Assembly (NCBI RefSeq): GCF_023555005.1
Contig: NZ_JAMJPJ010000037.1
Span: forward strand, 1-32,206
DNA from: Halomonas llamarensis
GTDB lineage: Bacteria > Pseudomonadota > Gammaproteobacteria > Pseudomonadales > Halomonadaceae
Length of the DNA stretch: 32,206 nt
Direction of reading: 5' to 3'
Made by a program: the position numbers and the translations under genes. The stretch's first letter is position 1, and the number at the start of each line of letters is the position of its first letter. Under the pieces are notes generated by a model, which was not told where the DNA came from, made no database searches, and saw only the letters and a program-made list of their open reading frames with translations. Below, piece by piece: positions 8,792-16,986 of this stretch.

Positions 8792-8812
8792 CCTTGCAAT
8801 TACCCACAAGTC
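8792..8812 (+). repeat. Left inverted repeat of the IS4-family element
   Basis: Starts CCTTGCAATTACCCACAAG and is identical, reverse-complemented, to 10305-10325 over 21 bases. The transposase stop codon TAA lies inside it. Confidence 0.85.
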
Positions 8813-10200
8813 GATGATGCATTTGGATTGGCAGCTTGGAATCCAGCAACGAGATCAGCTAAGCGGATGAAGCCTCGCCATAGAACGGTTGTTCCTGGGG
8901 GAGGGTCACTGGAGCGACCCAGATAACCACCCAGACGAGCGACAGCGGTCATGTAAAAAGCTATATCGCGTCGTGTGCCGTGTTTATTTGACGGCATTGA
9001 TCGATCGAGAAGCGTTCTTTCGGTATCAGTAAAAACAGCTGCAAGAGAGGTTGTTGGGGATGGGCGCCGCAGTATAGTCAACCATGATATTCGCCAAGAT
9101 ACGACACATCAGAGCGCAATACAGTTGGCAAGTCGATCTGCTGTAGCGAGGCGTATATCCTCAATACGGCAACCTGTTTTCAGCGTCTTGAAGAATGTCT
9201 CGATATTCCAACGCCGTGAATACCAAACAAGCTTTTGCACGGCGTCGGCGCGAGTAGCAATGGGAAGGTTAGTGACCAACTTCCAAATAACAGGGGAACG
9301 CCCGTCGGGCGGATTTCTCTACTCAGCAAAAATAATACCAAGCGCCTGTTTTTGATATTTTTTCTGTTTTCCAATCGGTGGACAAACGGTCAATTTTGCA
9401 TGCTTGACCGATAGGGTCGCCTGCTGTTGATTGCCTCGCTTGTCACGAAAGTGAATATCGTGTGTTCCACTGACCTGGGTCTCGGCCATCACTTGAGAAA
9501 TAGTCGTGTCTCCATCCTCGGCGAGACGGTCAACGCAACTGCGGATCAAAAAGTGAGTGCCTAGATCTTGAGCCAGACAAAAGAGTTCAAAAATGTCACT
9601 TTCGCGATCACCGATATGCACGCACCGTGCAGGTGAACTTGCCAGCTCAGTAGAACGCTGCAGGTTGTCGAGCCAACGCATGCTTTCTTTCTGTTCGATG
9701 GGTACGCGGGTCGGATTAACCTTGCGCTTGAGAGCCTCTGTGCCTTTGAATTTGTTCCGTGTCCAGAATTTGGCAGCGGTCAGACCCAATGGTAGCCCTT
9801 CCGCTGTGATAGCCAGACTGGCGTGCATTAAAAGCCCGCAGACGGTATGTTTAAGGTGCCGTCCTTCTTTCATTTTGCGCCCGGTTGATTCATTGATAAA
9901 GCCAATCTTCTCAGGTGACGAGCGCTTGAAGGAAAACTCGGTTGTATCCTGCAGGATCAATATCGGGCCATCGGTGGCTTGGATACGCAAAGCCGAAGCG
10001 GCAAAGTGCCCCTCCAAAATCTTGTCCTCGCTGACATTCTCATTCGCAAAGAAGCGGTAGGCGGCCTTGGTATTGGCCCAGTCCTGAAATGCGGTGGGTA
10101 GTGATTTGTCTGGCCGATCACCGAGTGCTTCCAGCATAACGGCCAACCTTTGATTCAGTCGCGCGTCCCCCAAGTCGCAGCCTGTCATTTCTTCTTTCAC
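8800..10200 (-). pseudogene. IS4-family (Tn5-like) transposase with two in-frame stops
   Basis: Read through its stops, the frame gives 466 codons, the normal size for Tn5-type transposases. Catalytic D85 lies in ILQDTTEF, D198 in HIGDRESDIFELF and E334 in YSRRWNIETFFKTLK, which fits the family's Y-2-R-3-E-6-K signature. A TAG at 9319-9321 (codon 294) and a TGA at 9109-9111 (codon 364) interrupt it, with no change of frame. The first stop lies before the catalytic glutamate, so the 293-residue product should be inactive. Translation probably begins at GTG 10200. The decay pattern is point mutation, not deletion, so the insertion is not very recent or the copy arrived already dead. Confidence 0.88.
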
Positions 10201-10304
10201 TCAGTGTTGTCCCATATTGGTACCTCTTATCATATCGAACTAACTGAGGAGCCAAAGAAACACATTAGGTTTTACTTTATCAATAGTGCGCTTATGTAGC
10301 TGAG

Positions 10305-10325
10305 GACTTGTGGGTAATTGCAAGG
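10305..10325 (-). repeat. Right inverted repeat of the IS4-family element
   Basis: Plus strand reads GACTTGTGGGTAATTGCAAG and one more base, the exact reverse complement of 8792-8812. Confidence 0.85.
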
Positions 10326-10522
10326 TTAATGGCTCGTTTACAATCAGGCGACAGGCGAGTGGTTTCTATCGCCCGCTGGAACACCCGCAAAGCTAACGCA
10401 CATCTGCTGGAACGTTTTTCTTCCTACTTGGTTCTGGGCTTCAATTGCATAAAACCCCGGTCCGACTTTGATGAGATGTGTCACTACGGCGCTATTGCGT
10501 CATGAAACTGTCCAAACCATTG
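10326..10522 (+). pseudogene. Remnant 2 of the unnamed insertion sequence (transposase C-terminus)
   Basis: The frame preserves about 60 residues of the transposase tail (VVSIARWNTRKANAHLLERF, then a tail ending DEMCHYGAIAS) and ends TGA at 10503-10505. The terminal repeat AAACTGTCCAAACCATTG occupies 10505-10522. It is longer than remnant 1 on its 5' side but loses everything upstream of the IS4-family insertion point. Together with the IS4 element it fills the 400-base stretch between the transposase gene and fecR. The last part, 10523-10603, holds nothing I recognise. Confidence 0.8.
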
Positions 10523-10603
10523 TTATTTCGCAGCAGTGGTTGGGGGGTTCGGAGTAGGCGGCGTAAATGTTTACCCCATCACAACCCCTTGGCCGTTTTT
10601 TTA

Positions 10604-11596
10604 TTACTCCAAGGGCTCCACCCGCACCCAGTAAGGCGTGAAGCGCCGGATGCGCACTGGCAGGGTGCCGGCCAGATTGTCCAGCAGGGCGTCGGTGCTA
10701 TGCAGGTGGAAAGCACCGGAGATGCGCAAATCCGCCACGTCGGCATCATGGCTGAGAACGCCTTTATGGTGGCGGGAGAGTTCTTCGACGAAACGGGCCA
10801 GCGACCAGTCGCTGACGATCAGTTGGCCCTGTACCCAGGCGGCGGGGCGACCGGTGACCGGCTGCGGGGGCGTGGTTTGGTTGTCGGAAAACTGCGCCTG
10901 ATACCCGGCGTCGAGCCGGGTTACAGCACCTTGTGCCTGTGCGGGGTGAATGTCCACGGCGTGCTCCAGCACCGTTACCCGGCTTTGGTCGCCTTGTCTG
11001 CGTACCAGAAAGCGAGTGCCCAAGGCCCGAACGCGGCCCTCGGCGGTGGTCACGAAAAAGGGCCGCTTGTCGTCGCTGGCCGCTGTTGCCACCTGGATTT
11101 CGCCCTGGCGCAGATGAATGCGGCGCTGCTTGTCATCAAAATGCACGTCCAGGGCGGTTCCAGTATTCAGGTGTACCAGACTGCCGTCTGCTAGGCGCAG
11201 TTGGCGGCGCTCGCCGGTGGCGGTAGCATGGTCGGCCATCAGCGGGTGATGCAGCCCGGCTTGCCAGCCGCCACCGAGGATACCCACCCCCACCATAAGC
11301 AGAATCAGCAGCAGCTCCACCGAGCGCCGACGTGTGCTACGGGCACGCTTCAAAATCGGCTGCAGCATGCCGCTCGGGGCTGTTTGGAACTGCTGGTTCA
11401 GTTTTTCCACCCGCGCCCAGGCCTGGCGATGGCTGGGATGCTGGTCCAGCCAATCCCGATGGACCCCATGTCTCGGGCTGTCTGGTGCCGCCTCCCGTAG
11501 CTCCGCATACCATTCGGCAGCGGCTTCCAGTGTCGCCGTATCGGGGCTGGCGAGATTGGCGCCAGGGTGCTCGGAGGACGAATCAGAGACTGCCAT
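10604..11596 (-). CDS. FecR-family anti-sigma factor / signal transducer
   Basis: About 330 residues in the standard FecR order. The N-terminal cytoplasmic FecR_N domain contains the tryptophan-rich AAEWYAEL, WLDQHPSHRQAWARVE pattern. One membrane segment follows (VELLLILLMVGVGILGGG, about 113-130). A periplasmic FecR domain has RQLRLADGSLVHLNTGTA and a later RALGTRFLVR. A C-terminal STN-like region (SLARFVEELSRH, LRISGAFHLHST) is where the receptor's N-terminal domain is expected to dock. I chose ATG 11596, four bases after the fecI stop; an in-frame ATG at 11638 would overlap fecI by 38 bases. It should hold the FecI-type sigma factor until the receptor signals ligand binding. GC content is visibly higher than in the receptor operon. 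Confidence 0.9.
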   Translation of the reverse strand: MAVSDSSSEHPGANLASPDTATLEAAAEWYAELREAAPDSPRHGVHRDWLDQHPSHRQAWARVEKLNQQFQTAPSGMLQPILKRARSTRRRSVELLLILLMVGVGILGGGWQAGLHHPLMADHATATGERRQLRLADGSLVHLNTGTALDVHFDDKQRRIHLRQGEIQVATAASDDKRPFFVTTAEGRVRALGTRFLVRRQGDQSRVTVLEHAVDIHPAQAQGAVTRLDAGYQAQFSDNQTTPPQPVTGRPAAWVQGQLIVSDWSLARFVEELSRHHKGVLSHDADVADLRISGAFHLHSTDALLDNLAGTLPVRIRRFTPYWVRVEPLE

Positions 11597-11600
11597 GAGC

Positions 11601-12122
11601 TCAGTCGTCCAACTGTTGCAGGCAGGAGGCCATGGCACGAATAAAGTGCTTCCGCACAGTGGTGACGGACACTCCCAGGCGCCGCCCTATTTCCACATAG
11701 CTCAGGCCGTCAACCTGGGCCATCAAAAAGATCTGCCGGGGTCGCTCCCCCAGGGTATCCAGCAGGCGGTCAATGGCGGTGAGGGCTTCGATGATTAGCT
11801 CGCGTTCCTCCGGCGACACGGCACAAGGCTCGGGTTGCAGGGCCAGGGCGTCCAGGTAGGCTTGTTCAATGCTGCGCCGGCGAATCCAGTCCACCAGCAC
11901 CCGGTTAGCAATGGTGGTCAGAAAACCGCGCGGCTCGCGAATACTGGGCAGGGGGTTGCCGGTTTGGTGCGCGCCCAGCAGGCGTACAAAAGTATCCTGC
12001 GCCAGGTCGGCGGCCTGGTGGGAGCAGCTTACCCGAGTGCGTAGCCAGCCCAGCAACCACCGGTGGTGGTCGCTGTAGAGTGTGTGTACCTGTTCGTGCA
12101 ATGCGGGATTTTCGGCGCCCAT
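11601..12122 (-). CDS. FecI-family ECF RNA polymerase sigma factor
   Basis: A 173-residue ECF sigma factor. Region 2 contains HQAADLAQDTFVRLL and the -10-recognition part PRGFLTTIANRVLVDWIRRR. Region 4 contains LDTLGERPRQIFLMAQVDGL followed by the helix-turn-helix YVEIGRRLGVSVTTVRKHF. The ending YVEIGRRLGVSVTTVRKHFI is characteristic of the FecI group. It is the first gene of a two-gene unit with fecR. The region before its start holds a Fur-box candidate and a small inverted repeat, so iron repression of the sigma gene plus receptor-triggered activation is the expected control. Its likely target is the receptor operon beyond the IS4-family element. Confidence 0.92.
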   Translation of the reverse strand: MGAENPALHEQVHTLYSDHHRWLLGWLRTRVSCSHQAADLAQDTFVRLLGAHQTGNPLPSIREPRGFLTTIANRVLVDWIRRRSIEQAYLDALALQPEPCAVSPEERELIIEALTAIDRLLDTLGERPRQIFLMAQVDGLSYVEIGRRLGVSVTTVRKHFIRAMASCLQQLDD

Positions 12123-12149
12123 GATGCTTAATACCCTGCTTAATAAAGA

Positions 12150-12165
12150 ACGGGTTGTAACCCGT
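12150..12165 (-). promoter_or_regulatory. Inverted repeat in the fecI leader
   Basis: ACGGGTT and AACCCGT flank two bases. On the transcribed strand the stem is followed by TCTTTATTAAG and sits 28 bases before the fecI ATG. It could be an operator half-pair or an RNA hairpin affecting fecI translation. No known family site is recognised. Confidence 0.35.
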
Positions 12166-12202
12166 CGACTTTTTGAGGCGAATAAACCTTACACATCTTA
12201 TA

Positions 12203-12221
12203 GTAAATACTTCTCATTTGC
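12203..12221 (-). promoter_or_regulatory. Candidate Fur box and promoter of fecIR
   Basis: On the minus strand the 19 bases read GCAAATGAGAAGTATTTAC, matching the classic Fur consensus GATAATGATAATCATTATC at 12 positions. It overlaps a plausible sigma-70 promoter: TTTGCA as -35, 16 bases, then TATAAG as -10 just downstream at 12197-12202. Bound Fur-iron would cover the spacer and shut fecIR off when iron is plentiful. The distance to the fecI start is about 80 bases. Confidence 0.5.
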
Positions 12222-12260
12222 AAAATAGAGGGAGCTCGTCATAACGGTGGTAGCGATCAA

Positions 12261-12798
12261 CAATGATTCGGACAGTTTTAAAGAAAGCCTGATGCTCAGA
12301 TAATAGGGTCTTCGACACCACCACCACCCGAGCACAGGCTTTCATGAAAATAGTCAATACGGGCTTACAGCAGATGTCCAGTCTCAAAAAGCCTCAGCGG
12401 CGATTTATGCTCGCCTTGCTTCCCTTGCTGATGTGCTTGAGAGGCCGCGTCAATTTTCGTCACCTCAGCCGTTACAGTGACTATCATGAGAAGACGTTTT
12501 TGAGTTTGCTGACACTCAGTGAAGAGACGGCTAACACGCTCATCGCCGCCATGGATTGCCGTTTCATTCCAAAAAGCGGCCGACATACCGAGGAGTTGGG
12601 TAAGTTCTACAGCGGCGGCACAGGCAGGGCCGAAAAGGGGCTGCACTTCCATTTCAACGCGTCGATGACCGCGCTGAACCTGCTCGAACGCTTTTCTTCC
12701 TACTTGGGTCGGGACTTCAATTGCATAAAATCCCGGCCCGACTTTGAGCAGATGTGTCGCTACGGCGCTGTTGCGTCATGAAACTGTCCGAACCATTG
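12261..12798 (+). mobile_element. Internally deleted insertion sequence with both ends intact
   Basis: A 538-base element bounded by 18-base inverted repeats, CAATGATTCGGACAGTTT at 12261-12278 and AAACTGTCCGAACCATTG at 12781-12798, pairing at 17 of 18 positions. It keeps a 5' leader, a short fused reading frame and the 3' end shared with the two remnants. No clear target duplication is visible in the flanks. With both ends present it could still be moved by a full-length relative elsewhere in the genome. It lies between fecI and the glyS terminator. Confidence 0.75.
12344..12781 (+). pseudogene. Internally deleted DDE transposase, in-frame fusion
   Basis: A 145-residue frame joins the N-terminal part of a transposase to its extreme C-terminus. 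The N-terminal part has FMLALLPLLMCLRGRVNFRH, a Tyr-rich segment, then AMDCRFIPKSGRHTEELGKF, where the first catalytic aspartate is expected in AMDCRF. The tail is LLERFSSYLGRDFNCIKS. The middle and late catalytic regions, some 200 or more residues, are missing, apart from a short FHFNASMTALNL piece that normally lies near the C-terminus. The fusion keeps the frame, so a truncated DNA-binding protein might be made. The transposase resembles IS4/IS5-superfamily DDE enzymes; I cannot name its family. Confidence 0.7.
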
Positions 12799-12813
12799 AG
12801 GGATAACAAACGA

Positions 12814-12840
12814 TAAAAAAGCCCGGCTTTTGCCGGGCTG
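12814..12840 (-). terminator. Rho-independent terminator of glyQ-glyS
   Basis: On the minus strand AGCCCGGC, four A bases and GCCGGGCT form a strong GC-rich stem followed by a run of six T. It lies about 30 bases past the glyS stop, exactly where the glyQS transcript should end. Confidence 0.88.
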
Positions 12841-12867
12841 AGTATGTGGCTTTTTAGAAGCGTTAGC

Positions 12868-14937
12868 TTACTGCGGCAGCTCGGAAATATCCGCGACGTC
12901 TAGGAACAGCGCCTGCAAGTTGGCGAGTAGCGCAAGACGATTTTGACGTACGGCTTCATCATCCGCCATCACCATCACCTGATCGAAGAAATTATCCACC
13001 GGTTCGCGCAGCGTGGCTAGCGCGTCTAGCGCTTCCATGTAGTGGCCTTCGGCAAACAGCGGGGCAACGCTATCACGGCTGGTAGAGAGCGCGTGGAATA
13101 ACGCTTTTTCGGCTTTTTCGCTTAACAGCTCGCCGTTAACCTGAGTACTGCCATCGTGCGCTTGCTTGGCCAAGATATTGGAAACCCGCTTGTTGGCGGC
13201 GGCAAGCGCAGTGGCCTCTTCGCGCTGGGCGAAGGCTTTAACCGCGCGTAGGCGGCGGGCAAAATCGAGCGGCTTAGTCACCGGGCGGGCACGCACTGCG
13301 AGATACATCTCGGCGGTAATGCCTTCTTCCTGCCCCCACGCACGGAAACGGTTGAGCATATAAGTCAGCACATCATCAACTAAACCTTCTGCTTTAGGCA
13401 GGTTTTGATGTTGCTCGGCGGCGCAAGTCAAAAGCTCGCGCAGGTCGAGGTTGAGCTCGCCCTTGATCAAGATATTCAATACGCCGATAGATGCCCGACG
13501 CAAAGCAAAGGGATCTTTCGCGCCGGTCGGGCGCTGACCGATACCAAAAATACCCACCAAGGTGTCAAGACGGTCCGCGAGGGCCAGTGCCTTACCGGTA
13601 ACCGTAAACGGAATCGCATCGGTAGCGAAGCGGGGTAGGTACTGTTCCTCAATCGCTTTGGCTACCTCAGCGGGCTCGCCGTCCTGCTCAGCATAATAGC
13701 GGCCCATAACCCCCTGAAGCTCGGGGAATTCGAGTACCATTTCGGTGACGAGATCACACTTAGCTAGCTGCGTGGCTCGCTTCGCTGATGCCACATCGCC
13801 GCCAATATGCTCGGCAATATAGCCGGCAACGGTTTCGCTGCGACGGGCTTTATCTGCCAGCGTGCCAAGTTTTTGCTGAAAGACTACGCCCTCAAGTGCC
13901 GGTAGGCGGCTAGCCAGCGTCTGCTTGCGGTCAGTGTCGTAGAAGAAAGCGGCATCGGCCAGGCGTGGGCGGATGACTTTCTCGTTGCCCTGAATGACTT
14001 GATCCGGGTCGAGACTTTCAATATTGGCGATGGTGATAAAAAGCGGCATGAGGTTGCCGTTTTCATCCAGCAGGTGGAAGTACTTCTGGTTGGCCTTCAT
14101 CGATGAGATCAAGCACTCTGCCGGTACCTCCAGAAAGCGCTCATCGAAGCTACCGGTAAGGGCAACCGGCCACTCCACCAAACCGCTGACTTCAACTAGA
14201 AGGTCTTCATCAATGACGGCGGTGGCGTCTTGCACTTCAGCTTCGGCGAGTACCTGCTCGCGAATCCGCTCGCGGCGCTGAGCGCGTTCGGCCAGTACGT
14301 AGGCATTGTCTAACGCGCTCAGGTAATCATCCGCGTGAGCGAGCTGAATGGCACCGGGTGCATGAAAGCGATGGCCGTAAGTGGTGTGGCTGGCTTCCAG
14401 GCCGAGGGCCTCTGCAGCGATCACATCGCTGCCGTAAAGCGCGACTAGCCAGTGTACCGGGCGGGAAAATTCGACCCGTGACGTGCCCCAACGCATGTTT
14501 TTGGGAACGGGTAGCGCGGCAATGGCTTTGCGCAGGATCTCCGGCAGTAGCGCCTGGACGGTCTCACCGGTCTGCTGTTCGCGGTAGCCTAGCCAAGTGC
14601 CTTTGTCGGTCTCTAGGTGAATGAGTTCATCGACATTGACACCGCAGGAACGAGCAAAGCCTTCTGCGGCCTTGGTCGGCTGGCCATCTTTGAAGGCAGC
14701 GGCCAGCGCCGGGCCACGCTTTTCAACGTCGCGATCAGGCTGTTTGTCGGCCAGGTCGGCAACACGAACGGCGAGCCGTCGCGGCGTAGCGAAGGCCTCA
14801 ACGCTTTTGAAGGGAATTTCCGCGTCTTGTAGGCCGCGCTGAATACCGCTGGCAAACGCGTCTGAGAGCGCATCCAGCGCTGTGGGAGGAAGCTCTTCGG
14901 CGCCAAGTTCGAGTAAAAGCGTATTAACGGCCATCAT
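12868..14937 (-). CDS. glyS: Glycine-tRNA ligase, beta subunit
   Basis: A 689-residue protein, the usual length for the beta chain of the two-subunit bacterial glycyl-tRNA synthetase. It begins [18 protein letters not shown], the conserved N-terminus of GlyS, and contains [40 protein letters not shown] and [17 protein letters not shown], all strongly conserved family blocks. The C-terminal part is the tRNA anticodon-binding DALR-like domain. With the alpha subunit it charges tRNA-Gly in the cytoplasm. The ATG at 14937 overlaps the glyQ stop (ATGA), so the two chains are translationally coupled. A strong terminator follows. The gene looks intact and typical; it marks the edge of the core chromosome next to the accessory block. 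Confidence 0.97.
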   Translation of the reverse strand: MMAVNTLLLELGAEELPPTALDALSDAFASGIQRGLQDAEIPFKSVEAFATPRRLAVRVADLADKQPDRDVEKRGPALAAAFKDGQPTKAAEGFARSCGVNVDELIHLETDKGTWLGYREQQTGETVQALLPEILRKAIAALPVPKNMRWGTSRVEFSRPVHWLVALYGSDVIAAEALGLEASHTTYGHRFHAPGAIQLAHADDYLSALDNAYVLAERAQRRERIREQVLAEAEVQDATAVIDEDLLVEVSGLVEWPVALTGSFDERFLEVPAECLISSMKANQKYFHLLDENGNLMPLFITIANIESLDPDQVIQGNEKVIRPRLADAAFFYDTDRKQTLASRLPALEGVVFQQKLGTLADKARRSETVAGYIAEHIGGDVASAKRATQLAKCDLVTEMVLEFPELQGVMGRYYAEQDGEPAEVAKAIEEQYLPRFATDAIPFTVTGKALALADRLDTLVGIFGIGQRPTGAKDPFALRRASIGVLNILIKGELNLDLRELLTCAAEQHQNLPKAEGLVDDVLTYMLNRFRAWGQEEGITAEMYLAVRARPVTKPLDFARRLRAVKAFAQREEATALAAANKRVSNILAKQAHDGSTQVNGELLSEKAEKALFHALSTSRDSVAPLFAEGHYMEALDALATLREPVDNFFDQVMVMADDEAVRQNRLALLANLQALFLDVADISELPQ

Positions 14938-15905
14938 GCATCTCCCTGAGCGTCGGAGGGTTCGTTTAACAGTTCACGTCGCAGTGCGTCCGGCGCCATA
15001 GGGAAGCCTGCGGCTTTGCGCGATTCGAAGTAGGCTTGCGCTACGTCGCGCGCCATGGTGCGCACGCGCAGAATAAAGCGTTGCCGCTCGGTTACCGAGA
15101 TGGCGTGGCGGGCATCGAGTAAATTAAACGTGTGCGACGCTTTAAGCACTTGCTCGTAAGCCGGCAGTGGCAGGTTTACGTCTAGCAGTTTTCCGCACTC
15201 TTTTTCCTGATGATCGAACGATTTGAATAGCTGTTCGACATCCGCGTGCTCAAAGTTATAGGCGGATTGTTCGCGCTCGTTTTGCAGGTAAACGTCACCG
15301 TAAGTGACTTTGCTGCCGTCGGGGGCGGTGGTCCAGACCAGGTCGTAAACGCTGTCTACATCCTGCAAGTACATGGCGATCCGCTCAATGCCGTAAGTGA
15401 GCTCGCCGGTAACGGGGTAGCACTCAATGCCGCCCGCTTGCTGGAAGTAGGTGAACTGAGTCACCTCCATGCCGTTGAGCCATACTTCCCAGCCCAGGCC
15501 CCAAGCGCCGAGCGTGGGCGATTCCCAGTTATCCTCGACAAAGCGCACATCGTGAATCAGCGGATCCAGCCCTAAGCGCTTAAGTGAGCCGAGGTAAAGA
15601 TCCTGCAAGTTGCTCGGGGAGGGTTTCATCACCACCTGAAACTGATAGTAGTGCTGCAGGCGATTGGGGTTTTCACCGTAGCGACCATCGGTGGGGCGGC
15701 GTGATGGCTGAACGTAAGCCGCGTTCCACGTCTCAGGGCCAATGGCGCGAAGGAACGTCGACGGATGAAAGGTACCGGCGCCCACTTCCATATCCAGTGG
15801 CTGAAGTACAACGCAGCCTTGCTCAGCCCAGTACTGCTGCAGCGCAAGGATTAATCCTTGAAAGGTCGACACGCCTGGTGTCGAGCTATGACTTGAAACA
15901 CTCAT
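14934..15905 (-). CDS. glyQ: Glycine-tRNA ligase, alpha subunit
   Basis: About 323 residues of the catalytic alpha chain of bacterial glycyl-tRNA synthetase. [60 protein letters not shown] and the ATP-site region [13 protein letters not shown] are hallmarks of the class II active site. I prefer the ATG at 15905 (protein MSVSSHSS) over one at 15920, because family members begin only about ten residues before TFQGLI; neither has a strong ribosome binding site. It forms an operon with glyS, four-base overlap, and is transcribed divergently from hldD. Confidence 0.96.
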   Translation of the reverse strand: MSVSSHSSTPGVSTFQGLILALQQYWAEQGCVVLQPLDMEVGAGTFHPSTFLRAIGPETWNAAYVQPSRRPTDGRYGENPNRLQHYYQFQVVMKPSPSNLQDLYLGSLKRLGLDPLIHDVRFVEDNWESPTLGAWGLGWEVWLNGMEVTQFTYFQQAGGIECYPVTGELTYGIERIAMYLQDVDSVYDLVWTTAPDGSKVTYGDVYLQNEREQSAYNFEHADVEQLFKSFDHQEKECGKLLDVNLPLPAYEQVLKASHTFNLLDARHAISVTERQRFILRVRTMARDVAQAYFESRKAAGFPMAPDALRRELLNEPSDAQGDA

Positions 15906-15944
15906 CGGGAAAAGCACCATTGGCCATGAATTCAGAAGGCGTCA

Positions 15945-15950
15945 AGTATA
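15945..15950 (-). promoter_or_regulatory. Candidate -10 box of glyQ
   Basis: The minus strand reads TGTATACT, giving TATACT as a near-consensus -10 with an overlapping TG, about 40 bases before the glyQ start. No good -35 is visible at the usual distance. Confidence 0.3.
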
Positions 15951-16029
15951 CAATCCCAAGCAGATAGGTTATAGGCGCAGGCCGACATAGGCCGTAAGTC
16001 AGTACAGGTTACTTGTTAAGGAGAGTGTG

Positions 16030-16986
16030 ATGATCGTCGTGACAGGCGGTGCCGGTTTCATCGGTGCCAATATTGTAAAAGCACTGAATGCGCGCGGGCG
16101 CACCGATGTCATGGTGGTCGATGACCTGCGTGACGGGACCAAGTTCGTTAACGTAGCCGACTGCACGTTAACCGATTATCTGGATAAAGAAGCGTTTATT
16201 CAGCGAGTAAAAGCCGCGATGCAGGGCGAGCCGGTTGATCTTCCTCGGATCGAAGCGGTTTTTCACGAGGGTGCCTGCTCAGATACGACTGAGTGGGACG
16301 GGCGGTTTATGCTCGAGAATAACTACGAGTACTCCAAGGTGTTGCTCAATTTTTGTGAAAAGTTTGGTATTCCCTTTCTCTACGCCTCGTCAGCCGCCAC
16401 CTACGGCGGCAGCAGCGTGTTTAAAGAAGCGCCGGCGTTCGAGAAACCGCTTAACGTCTACGGCTACTCGAAACTGCTTTTCGATCAGCACGTGCGTGCC
16501 CGTTGGGAGGAGCTAACCACTCAAGTCGTTGGTTTTCGTTACTTCAATGTCTACGGTCCGCGAGAGCAACACAAAGGCAAGATGGCAAGCGTTGCCTACC
16601 ACAATCACCTGCAAGTGCGTAACGGTGAGACGCTAAAGCTATTCGGTGCTTACGACGGCTACGATGCTGGCATGCAAAGTCGCGATTTTGTCTATGTGGG
16701 CGACGTGGTGGATGTGAACCTGTGGTTCCTCGATCATCCAGAGAAGTCCGGTATTTTTAATTTGGGCACTGGCCGGGCGGAGCCGTTTAAAGCCATTGGC
16801 GACGCCGTCATCGACTACTACGGTAACGGCGAGATCCACTACATTGATTTTCCTGGAGAGCTAAAAGGGCGTTATCAAAGCTATACGCGGGCGGATATTG
16901 CCAAACTGCGCGAGACCGGCTGCGATATAGAATTCAAAACCGTCGCCCAGGGGGTGAAGGCGTACCTGGAGTGGCTTAATGAATGA
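16030..16986 (+). CDS. hldD: ADP-L-glycero-D-manno-heptose 6-epimerase
   Basis: A 318-residue extended short-chain dehydrogenase that converts ADP-D-glycero- to ADP-L-glycero-D-manno-heptose, the donor for the LPS inner core. It opens with the NADP-binding [20 protein letters not shown]. It carries the diagnostic [14 protein letters not shown], the catalytic YGYSKLLFD (Y-x3-K) and [15 protein letters not shown] 16030 is preceded by AAGGAG with six bases between; a GTG at 16027 is in frame but too close to that site. Its end overlaps waaF by eight bases, so the two inner-core genes are coupled. Confidence 0.96.
   Translation: MIVVTGGAGFIGANIVKALNARGRTDVMVVDDLRDGTKFVNVADCTLTDYLDKEAFIQRVKAAMQGEPVDLPRIEAVFHEGACSDTTEWDGRFMLENNYEYSKVLLNFCEKFGIPFLYASSAATYGGSSVFKEAPAFEKPLNVYGYSKLLFDQHVRARWEELTTQVVGFRYFNVYGPREQHKGKMASVAYHNHLQVRNGETLKLFGAYDGYDAGMQSRDFVYVGDVVDVNLWFLDHPEKSGIFNLGTGRAEPFKAIGDAVIDYYGNGEIHYIDFPGELKGRYQSYTRADIAKLRETGCDIEFKTVAQGVKAYLEWLNE

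Larger units (their letters stand above)
8792..10325 (-). mobile_element. IS4-family insertion sequence, inactivated
   Basis: The element is 1534 bases long and bounded by perfect 21-base inverted repeats that begin CCTTGCAATT. It holds one minus-strand transposase gene with two in-frame stop codons. Size, gene layout and transposase motifs fit the Tn5/IS50-like branch of the IS4 family. The flanks share TTAAT (8785-8789 and 10326-10330) but not a clean nine-base target duplication, so one side may have been rearranged. On its right it abuts a remnant of another insertion sequence; on its left it abuts the receptor's upstream region. Confidence 0.85.

Noticed and set aside
9109..9321. Programmed recoding of TAG/TGA in the transposase (selenocysteine, readthrough)
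   Set aside because: IS4-family transposases are not known to use recoding, two different stops are involved and no downstream recoding structure was seen; decay is simpler.
9593..10060. Plus-strand open frame of 155 codons
   Set aside because: Antisense shadow of the IS4-family transposase, which has all its catalytic motifs on the minus strand.
10478..11194. Long plus-strand open frame of 238 codons
   Set aside because: It lies entirely opposite fecR and the insertion-sequence end, in high-GC DNA where antisense frames are common. fecR has clear domains; this frame shows none.
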